This document shows, one piece after another, positions 1 to 6,600 of a DNA stretch of 64,000 nucleotides. Position numbers and translations under genes: made by a program. Origin of the DNA: Colimorpha sp045640985 (GTDB lineage: Bacteria; Bacteroidota; Bacteroidia; Bacteroidales; P3); assembly GCA_045640985.1 (NCBI GenBank), contig JAZUFZ010000030.1, positions 3,341-67,340 on the forward strand. Direction: 5' to 3'. The notes below the pieces were generated by a model. The model had not been told where the DNA came from. It saw only the letters and a list, made by a program, of their open reading frames with translations, and made no database searches. Within the stretch, counting starts at the first letter, position 1; every line of letters begins with the position of its first letter.

Positions 1-386
1 TGTCCATCCCCGAAGATGCGCCCCAAAGTGTAGTGATACTCATGCCTTTTGCCGGCACCTATATCCGGGCATTGGCAGGGCTGGTGGGCTTCACCCTCAT
101 ACTCCTCTGTCGCAAAGAGATAGGGCAAGTGTGGAAAGGCTTTCACAACAAAAAGGGCATGACCTACGCCACCCTCACCACATTCTTCGGACCCTTTGTC
201 GGAGTGTCGCTGTCGCTCATGGCCGTGCAATATACCCATGCGGGCATAGCCTCTACCCTAATGGCGCTCACACCTGTATTCATCATCCTTCCTTACTCGA
301 TAATCCACAAGCAGAAAGTCTCTGTGCGAGAACTTATAGGCACCATCATAACCCTTACAGGTGTAGCCATGTTCTTCCTTATATAG
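1..386 (+). CDS. EamA/DMT-family transporter, C-terminal part
   Basis: An open frame runs in from the left edge of the window (first full codon at base 3) and stops with TAG at 384-386, so only the last ~127 residues are present. The visible part has about four hydrophobic helices (around YIRALAGLVGFTLILLC, FFGPFVGVSLSLMAV, STLMALTPVFIILPYS and GTIITLTGVAMFFLI) with a short charged loop between the first and second. This is the layout of the second EamA repeat of drug/metabolite-superfamily permeases, inner-membrane exporters of small metabolites. The substrate cannot be told. The internal ATG at 33 is not a likely start because the frame is open and transporter-like upstream of it. Confidence 0.8.
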   Translation, partial: SIPEDAPQSVVILMPFAGTYIRALAGLVGFTLILLCRKEIGQVWKGFHNKKGMTYATLTTFFGPFVGVSLSLMAVQYTHAGIASTLMALTPVFIILPYSIIHKQKVSVRELIGTIITLTGVAMFFLI

Positions 387-444
387 GCTCGGGGTAGGTA
401 TGGGATGGCGACGAGCGTTTTCTGGGGTGTGGTTTTAACATTTC

Positions 445-499
445 GGGAGTTACCTGAGAGTTACAAGGGAGATACCTGGGAGTTACCTCAGAGAATGGG
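445..499. repeat. Short 11-bp tandem repeat array 1
   Basis: Four contiguous 11-mers (GGGAGTTACCT, GAGAGTTACAA, GGGAGATACCT, GGGAGTTACCT at 445-488) are followed by a decayed fifth unit (CAGAGAATGGG, 489-499). The array starts 59 bp after the transporter stop codon. It belongs to the same family as the arrays at 21266 and 63700 and shares the terminal GGGAGTTACC with the long palindromic elements near 16.1, 35.3, 43.0 and 53.0 kb. No open frame is credible here. The rest of the 387-814 gap is AT-rich and holds the promoter and operator of the next gene. Confidence 0.85.
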
Positions 500-713
500 C
501 TGATTATCAACCATTTGGGAAATAGGCTACAGAACAGTCATTAACACACATATTATCAGTGATATATACTGGCTATTGGTGATTATATATTTCGGAAATT
601 ACCGTAAAATTATTATGTTCTGTGGTCTGGATTTAACATTGTGCTAAAATATGTTAATTGTCAGGTGAGACGCTTTACAAAATGGCGGAGAAAAAAAATA
701 AATTGAAAAAAAA

Positions 714-745
714 TTTGGAGTATTCAGAATTTATGCGTAACTTTG
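714..745 (+). promoter_or_regulatory. Bacteroidetes-type promoter of the PerR/Fur gene
   Basis: TTTG (714-717), a 20-bp spacer, and TAACTTTG (738-745) match the -33 TTTG / -7 TAnnTTTG promoter known for the main sigma factor of Bacteroidetes. Transcription would begin near 751-753, about 60 bp before the ATG at 815. Confidence 0.8.
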
Positions 746-759
746 CAATGAATTAAAAA

Positions 760-774
760 TTGTAAAGATTACAA
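760..774. promoter_or_regulatory. PerR/Fur-box-like operator
   Basis: TTGTAAAGATTACAA is an inverted repeat (TTGTAA, 3 bp, TTACAA). Its 7-1-7 layout resembles the known PerR box TTATAATnATTATAA. It lies just after the expected transcription start of the regulator gene at 815, where a bound repressor would block transcription, so autoregulation is the natural inference. Confidence 0.6.
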
Positions 775-814
775 ATAATCTGCGTATATCATTAACTATC
801 AATGATTAAATAGA

Positions 815-1240
815 ATGAAAGAGGCGCAAGAATACTTAAATAGCAAGGAAATTCACTTTTCACAGCAGCGGATTGCTATCATGGATTACCTGATGAAGCA
901 CCCGACACACCCGACTGTGGAGGAGATTTATCTTGCCTTGGCCCCTCAAATGCCGACGCTATCCCGGACGACGGTTTACAATACGCTGAAGCTTTTTGCG
1001 GAGCAGGACGCTATTCAGGTGATTAATATTGAGGAGAAGAATGCGAGGTTTGATGCTGATACTATGCCTCATGCGCATTTTTTCTGCACGGAATGCGGCA
1101 CCATATATGATGTGCCTTTTGCTGCGCCCGAGGAGGCAATATCCTGCTGCACAGAAGAAAATCCGTACCTGAAAGGCTTTACGGTCAAAAGTACGCAGAT
1201 ATATTACAAAGGAATCTGCAACAAATGTAAGAAAGAATAG
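815..1240 (+). CDS. Fur-family transcriptional repressor, probably PerR-like
   Basis: 141 residues, the usual length for Fur-family metalloregulators. The N-terminal winged helix spans about residues 10-85, with the DNA-recognition segment PTLSRTTVYNTLKLF typical of the family. The C-terminal dimerisation domain has the metal ligands expected of the family: a histidine-rich stretch (MPHAHFFCTECG) and two CxxC pairs (CTEC and CNKC) that would hold the structural zinc. Its neighbours are ferritin and rubrerythrin, both peroxide and iron defence proteins, which favours PerR (peroxide sensing) over Fur (iron sensing). A PerR-like palindrome in its own promoter suggests self-repression. The choice between PerR and Fur cannot be made from sequence alone. 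Confidence 0.85.
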   Translation: MKEAQEYLNSKEIHFSQQRIAIMDYLMKHPTHPTVEEIYLALAPQMPTLSRTTVYNTLKLFAEQDAIQVINIEEKNARFDADTMPHAHFFCTECGTIYDVPFAAPEEAISCCTEENPYLKGFTVKSTQIYYKGICNKCKKE

Positions 1241-1305
1241 CCAACTCACTTCCGAAGCCGTTCTCTCTCCTGTCAGAAACGGATTCATATAGAAACGAAG
1301 ATCAA

Positions 1306-1335
1306 TAAAAAATATACAATTAAAAAATATACAAT
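1306..1335 (+). repeat. Perfect 15-bp tandem duplication before ferritin
   Basis: TAAAAAATATACAAT occurs twice in direct succession (1306-1320 and 1321-1335) and ends one base before the ferritin ATG. It forms an A/T-rich leader over the ribosome-binding region. There is no Shine-Dalgarno sequence, as is usual in Bacteroidetes, where A-rich leaders aid initiation. Confidence 0.75.
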
Positions 1336-1336
1336 T

Positions 1337-1849
1337 ATGTTAGACAAGAAAGTAGCAGCTCTGCTTAATGAACAAATCAACAAGGAATTCTATTCCGCTT
1401 ATCTTTATCTTGACATGAACAACTACTTCGAGGAACGCGGCTTGAAGGGTTTCGCAAACTGGTATCGCATCCAGACTATGGAGGAACGCGACCACGCTAT
1501 GCTGTTCTATCAGTATCTCCAGAACAACGACTGCAAGGTTACCCTCGAAGCCATCGCAAAACCAGACAAAAAGTTCAATTGCGACATGGATGTGCTGAAA
1601 GCCGGTCTGGCTCATGAGGAATATGTAACTGCCTCTATTCACAACATCTATGCTGCTGCCTACGAAGCAAAAGACTTCCGTACGATGCAGTTTCTTGACT
1701 GGTTTGTGAAAGAGCAGGGAGAAGAAGAGACCAACGCCCGCGACCTCATCACCAAGATGGAACTCTTCGGAAACGACCCCAAGAGCCTCTATATGCTCAA
1801 CCAGGAACTCTCCACCCGAGTATATACCGCCCCAAGTTTAGTACTCTAA
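1337..1849 (+). CDS. ftnA: Ferritin (non-haem, bacterial FtnA type)
   Basis: 170 residues forming a ferritin-like four-helix bundle. The iron ligands of the ferroxidase centre are visible: the early glutamate in NKEFYSAYLY, the ExxH pair in MEERDHAMLF, and the later glutamates in VKEQGEEETNARDL. Ferritin oxidises Fe(II) and stores it as a mineral core inside a 24-mer, keeping iron away from peroxide. It lies 96 bp after the PerR-like gene and 28 bp before rubrerythrin on the same strand with no terminator between, so co-transcription is likely. The start is the only ATG that gives the standard N-terminus. Confidence 0.95.
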   Translation: MLDKKVAALLNEQINKEFYSAYLYLDMNNYFEERGLKGFANWYRIQTMEERDHAMLFYQYLQNNDCKVTLEAIAKPDKKFNCDMDVLKAGLAHEEYVTASIHNIYAAAYEAKDFRTMQFLDWFVKEQGEEETNARDLITKMELFGNDPKSLYMLNQELSTRVYTAPSLVL

Positions 1850-1876
1850 AATATTAATAACAAATAGAATAACATT

Positions 1877-2419
1877 ATGGCAAAGAAATTTATCTGCCCT
1901 GTTTGTGGCTATGTTTATGAAGGCGATGAAATGCCTGAGAAATGCCCTGTATGCGGCAAAGAAATGAAAGAAATGACCGAAGAAGGCCTGACCTGGGCTG
2001 CTGAACATGTAGTAGGAGTTGCCAAAGGTGCGCGCGAAGACATCATGAACGACCTCCGTGCCAACTTCAACGGCGAATGCTGCGAAGTGGGAATGTATCT
2101 GGCTATGGCCCGTGTTGCCCACCGCGAAGGCTATCCCGAAATCGGACTTTACTGGGAAAAGGCCGCATACGAAGAGGCTGAACATGCAGCAAAATTTGCT
2201 GAACTCCTTGGCGAAGTGCTGACCGACAGCACCGCTAAGAACCTCAAGATGCGCATTGAAGCAGAAAACGGCGCTACCCTTGGCAAAACCGACCTGGCTA
2301 AACGCGCTAAGGAACTGGGTCTGGATGCCATCCACGATACCGTTCATGAAATGGCCCGCGACGAAGCCCGCCACGGCCGTGCATTTGAAGGTCTCTACAA
2401 TCGTTATTTCAAGAAATAA
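1877..2419 (+). CDS. rbr: Rubrerythrin with N-terminal rubredoxin domain (reverse rubrerythrin)
   Basis: 180 residues. A rubredoxin-like iron site made of two CxxC pairs (CPVCGYVYEG and CPVCGKE) occupies residues ~6-30, followed by a ferritin-like di-iron domain with ExxH motifs (EEAEHAAKF and DEARHGRAF). Classical rubrerythrin has the rubredoxin at the C-terminus; this order is the reverse form found in anaerobes. The family reduces hydrogen peroxide to water with electrons from NADH via rubredoxin-type carriers in the cytoplasm. Position behind ferritin and a PerR-like regulator fits a peroxide regulon. An intrinsic terminator follows at 2441. Confidence 0.92.
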   Translation: MAKKFICPVCGYVYEGDEMPEKCPVCGKEMKEMTEEGLTWAAEHVVGVAKGAREDIMNDLRANFNGECCEVGMYLAMARVAHREGYPEIGLYWEKAAYEEAEHAAKFAELLGEVLTDSTAKNLKMRIEAENGATLGKTDLAKRAKELGLDAIHDTVHEMARDEARHGRAFEGLYNRYFKK

Positions 2420-2440
2420 GACATTCGGTATTCCATTGAC

Positions 2441-2471
2441 CAGGGCGGCACGTGTGCTGCCCTGTTTTTTT
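2441..2471 (+). terminator. Intrinsic terminator after rubrerythrin
   Basis: The stem CAGGGCGGCAC / GCTGCCCTG with a short loop is followed by seven T. The stem and its upstream flank (CATTGACCAGGGCGGCACG) are almost the same as in the terminator at 3446. Confidence 0.9.
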
Positions 2472-2730
2472 ATTACCTAAAATTCAAATATAACCTGCAA
2501 AAAATGGAGGTATTATCAAGTTGTAGGCAATAGCCGAAAAGAAAAACTTTGCAAAAAAATATCGTCTTCACATACTAAAAACAGAAAAATGCAGTTATAA
2601 CAAAAACAGAACAGGACGAATCGTCCAAAAACGGAGAATAAACAAAATATTTATCAAAAAATCTGCCAATGAAACATAGCTGATAATTGATACGCACATT
2701 GTAAAACATATAGGAAAAGCAAAGTAGCTT

Positions 2731-2896
2731 AATCTGGGTGTCTTGAAACTTCGACACTTTCTAAAACACTTCCCGGAGAAAGGCAACGGTGCTCCGCCGC
2801 AAGGCGTGGGCTTTACTCGTTGTAATTGGGAAGTGTTAGGCAGTCGAAGGCCTCAAGACATCCGATTCAGGCGAAGAAAAGTGCCACGCTTTTTTA
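2731..2896 (+). ncRNA. Putative structured small RNA, family unassigned
   Basis: A long nested hairpin can be drawn. Outer stem: 2731-2746 with 2853-2867 (15 pairs, one bulge). Second stem: TTCGAC 2750-2755 with GTCGAA 2843-2848. Third stem: AACACTTCCC 2765-2774 with GGGAAGTGTT 2828-2837. At the tip, GCTCCGCC (2791) pairs with GGCGTGGGC (2803) around a GCAA tetraloop with one bulged U. A terminator hairpin, AGAAAAGTG CCA CGCTTTTTT (2875-2895), closes it. Several pairs are G-U only if the plus strand is the RNA, which fixes the strand. TAGCTTAA at 2725 is a weak -7 box. The rod with internal loops recalls 6S RNA, or the Bacteroidales-1 motif, but no family is proven. Confidence 0.65.
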
Positions 2897-2989
2897 TGTG
2901 CGGTTTCAAACAAAACCTTTTGGCACAACAATAACAATTTATATTAACAAAACCGATGTGCCAATGGGGTATAACAGGCAAAACTTAAA

Positions 2990-3424
2990 ATGAAAAAATG
3001 TTTATATGTGATTTTAGGAGCTTTCGCAATGCTGCTGAGTTCTTGCAGTACAATTTCATCTTTCGTAAAAGCTGCTGATGGCGGAGTATGGAGTTCTATC
3101 ATGATTCGGGAAGACCTTTCTTACGACCAAGCTTTCAACGAAGTGCTCGATGTTGTATCAAAGCGTTTTGAAATGGATATGATTTCGAAAGATGGTGGCT
3201 ATGGTCGAACAAATTGGATTTATACCTGGAATACGAAAGGGAGATATACATCAAAATATCGTACCCGTGTTGTATTCAAATTCTCCGCAGACCGTAAGAA
3301 AGTGGACATAAAAACAGAGGCCGAATTTGGAGGAGAGCCCAATTGGATAAAAGGCTACGATACTCGTCTTTTGAGCACCATGAAGCAAGATATCAGTGGT
3401 GTTGTTGGAAGAACTGTACTATAA
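2990..3424 (+). CDS. Small lipoprotein of unknown function
   Basis: 144 residues. The N-terminus MKKCLYVILGAFAMLLSSCS is a lipoprotein signal peptide with the lipidated cysteine in a LSSC lipobox, so the mature protein starts near residue 19 and is anchored to a membrane, probably the outer one. The mature part is a mixed alpha/beta domain with no motif I recognise (YDQAFNEVLDVVSKRF, RTRVVFKFS). The 5' leader carries an inverted repeat (TTGGCACA at 2920, TGTGCCAA at 2957). It is a single-gene unit, closed by the terminator at 3446. Confidence 0.8.
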   Translation: MKKCLYVILGAFAMLLSSCSTISSFVKAADGGVWSSIMIREDLSYDQAFNEVLDVVSKRFEMDMISKDGGYGRTNWIYTWNTKGRYTSKYRTRVVFKFSADRKKVDIKTEAEFGGEPNWIKGYDTRLLSTMKQDISGVVGRTVL

Positions 3425-3445
3425 TAAAACAATCGATGTTTCATT

Positions 3446-3480
3446 GACCAGGGCGGCACGCGTGCCGCCCTGGTCTTTTA
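3446..3480 (+). terminator. Intrinsic terminator after the lipoprotein gene
   Basis: A perfect 30-bp palindrome (3446-3475) with arms GACCAGGGCGGCACG / CGTGCCGCCCTGGTC is followed by TTTTATT. It nearly duplicates the terminator at 2441. Confidence 0.9.
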
Positions 3481-3568
3481 TTATCAGCACAATATTTCAA
3501 AAAAATCAATAAAAAGAGATTGTGGGTCAGCGATGTAGATGTTTGAGAAAAAAAATAATTGGATGATA

Positions 3569-3602
3569 TTGATAGATATATAAAAAAATATATGTATTTT
3601 TG
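3569..3602 (+). promoter_or_regulatory. Probable promoter of the CARDB-protein gene
   Basis: TATTTTTG (3595-3602) is a good -7 box. TTG at 3569-3571 may serve as the -33 element although the 23-bp spacer is slightly long. The start codon follows 20 bp later at 3623. Confidence 0.6.
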
Positions 3603-3622
3603 CATCATAAAATATATACCCT

Positions 3623-6600
3623 ATGAAGCGCTGCTACATCCTTAAAGCATTGATTGCGATACTCTTGATATGCCCGTTCGCAACCTTGGCTCAGAACAAT
3701 ACCACCACAATCTATGTCGGTGACGGCTCTTATGCCACCTGCGACCACCCTTTCAACAACTACTATTGGCACAGCTGGAATCAGGAAATCTATCCCGCCA
3801 GCGCCATCGGCCAGAGCGGATATATCACCAGCATAGCCTATAACTGTGCCGAAGAAGATTCCCTGACGTTCGACAATCTGAGGATCTATATGGGTGTAAC
3901 CTCCGACTCAGTGTTTGAGACGGACTATGACTGGCTGCCGATGGACAGCCTCACGCTGGTGTATATGGCCAGCAATATCCTCATGGGCACCCACACGGGT
4001 TGGACCTCGTTCACTTTGGCCACTCCTTTCTATTATGACGCTTCGCAAGGCAATCTGGTGGTGGTGACAGCCAAAAGCAACGCCTACGGCTATTCCTACG
4101 GCCTGCAATGGTACACGACCGAGCTGTACGACGAGGACGGCTATGAGGTATATGCGGCCCTCTACCGCCAAAGCGACGGAGACGAGTACTGCGCCGAACA
4201 TCCTGGCGACGAATGGGGATCGCGGACGAACCTCCGCGCCAACATACAGCTGACCTTCCAGCCTTCAATAGAGAACGTCTGTGTTGCGCCTTCTGTATGG
4301 GTGGAGAACGTCTCGGCCGAGGCGGCCGACGTGCGTTGGACCCCCGGCGGGGATGAGGACGCCTGGGAGCTGGCCTACGGCCCCAAAGGCTTCGACATCA
4401 TCACCGAAGGGACCCATGTTACCCTTTCCGACACCACCTACACCGCCTCGGGACTGGAGGGCAACACGGTGTACGACTTCTATGTGCGCGCCCTGTGCTC
4501 GGAAGAGAGCCTCAGCCAGTGGAACTTCGTGAGGGCCCGCACCGAATGCGGCTATGTCGATCAATTTCCTTTCGAGGAAGGGTTTGAAGACTACGAGACC
4601 TGGAACTATCTTTTGCCCGACTGCTGGGAAAAGATGGAGGGCCAGGACCACAACATGGGCATCATGGACTGGGGTCATTTGAGCTACGGCTGCATGTCGC
4701 TTGCCAGCTGGGAGGACAGCGTGAATGTGCTGGCGCTCCCCTTGATGCACCGCATAGACACGCTCCAGATCTCGTTCTTCGCACAGATCTCGCCCGACGC
4801 GCAGCTGCAGGTCGGCGTGATGGAGGACGGCATTTTCCATCTGGTGCAGGATGTGACTTCTCAGGCCGGCATAGATGAATATAGTATGCAAAACATCGTG
4901 GTAAGTTTTGCCGAATACCACGGTTCGGGCAGCCGAATCGCTTTCCGCGCCCTGTTCGACGGCGATTACGAATCGGTGTATATCGATGACGTCATTGTGG
5001 ACGGAAACAGTTCGTATATAGGGAACCACACCTACACCGTGAGCTGGAACGAATACGACTACAACATGGGGAATTTCGACATGTATGAAGTGGGGACCGA
5101 CAGATATATCACCAATGGCGCCATTGTGGACAGCAGCACAGTACTGCGTACGTATATCAGATGCTATGAGGGCGTGCTCCTCAACTCGTTCACCTGCAAC
5201 GGCACTCCTCTTCTGCCCTGCCCCATCCATGTGGACACGACCCTCTTCATACAGGCAGACAGCAATCTAAATTTCCATATCGAGTTCGGGGCCTTCCTCC
5301 CCGACCTGCATGTGTCGGAACTCTCTCACTCTCCTATGATCGCCGGACAGACCGCCACCATCAGCTGGACTGTACGCAACGACGGCCTCGCCCCCACCCC
5401 CGACGGCGAGATGTGGTACGACCGCCTGTGGCTCACGGTGGAGAGCCGTGTGGCCGCCAACGACAACAACCCCATTCTGCTGGGCGAGTTTCCCAGCGTG
5501 CGTGTGCTCGACACGGGCGACTACTACACGCAGACCCAGACCGTGCTCATCTCTGAAGGATTGAGCGGTACCTACTACCTCTTCGCCATCACCGATGCCT
5601 ACGATGCGTACACCATACTCTGGGGCGAAGACACCGCCGTGGTGCCCTATCAGCCCGAACCCTACCTGGGCGCCTACGCCGCCCACTGCGTCGGCGAAGA
5701 CTGCGGCAACGGTGCAGGCAGCCGCATACTGGAGATGCAGGAAAGGACATACGGTGGCTCCTATCACGACAACTTCTTCTACGATACCGCCACCGTAGGC
5801 GTGCCCCCCGCGGCCGACCTCCAGGTGTCGTCCATCATAGCCCCGACCGACCTCTATTCCGGCACAGAACAGCAGGTGCTGGCCACCATACAGAACCTCG
5901 GCCTGCGCAGCAGCGGCGAACGCATAGACGCGCTGTTCCTCTCGCCACACGACGAATTTGACAGTCTTGCGGTGATGGTGGGCATGGCTCGGCGCACCTA
6001 TTGGGTGCCCTACGTGCCGATGGGGCCCTACGACCATCCCGACACCATCGTCATCAGCGGGAACGACACGCTGGAATACCACATAGTGAACGACCCAGTC
6101 TATCTCCCGATGGCCGTGGGCGAGTCGTGCCTCGACACCCTCTATGCCACCATACCATATAATATGTACGGCACCAACTACTTCTATGTATGGACCAACT
6201 ACGACGGCCGTACCAACGAATATGCCAATGTGGACAACAACGTGAGCCGTTCCGACTCCGTCCACATACAGCTCACACCGCCGGCCGACCTGGTGCCTGC
6301 CGACCTGTCCTTTCCCAACGCCATCAGTACGGGCGAAACCCTGCCCTACTCCTTCAGCGTGACCAACCAGGGAGCCGGATTGCCCAATGTGACAGACTGG
6401 ATCAGCCGTGTGTTCCTCACTCCATCCCCCTCAGAGCTTGACGACGTAATGGTTATCGGGACCCATCCCTATATCGGCTCCCGATACGGCGAGTTCAGCC
6501 CCGGCGCCGCCCATACCTTCGGCGACACGATAGTGTTCCACACCGGGAACAGCATACCCGCCGGCGAATACTATGTATATGTAGAAGCGGATGCGGAAGA

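Noticed and set aside
445..488. Short repeat arrays as CRISPR
   Set aside because: Units are 11 bp and contiguous with no spacers, and there are no cas genes in the window.
2731..2896. SRP RNA or RNase P RNA identity for the structured RNA
   Set aside because: The conserved GGAAGCAGCC-type SRP loop and the RNase P motifs (GAGGAAAGTCC, ACAGAA) are absent.
2743..2934. 63-residue open frame over the ncRNA
   Set aside because: It starts with TTG, has no protein-like composition, and the same bases form nested RNA stems and a terminator.
4265..5230. 321-residue open frame on the minus strand, and the similar one at 5267-6265
   Set aside because: Shadow frames antisense to the CARDB gene, created by its codon bias; rich in His, Val and Gly with no recognisable domain.
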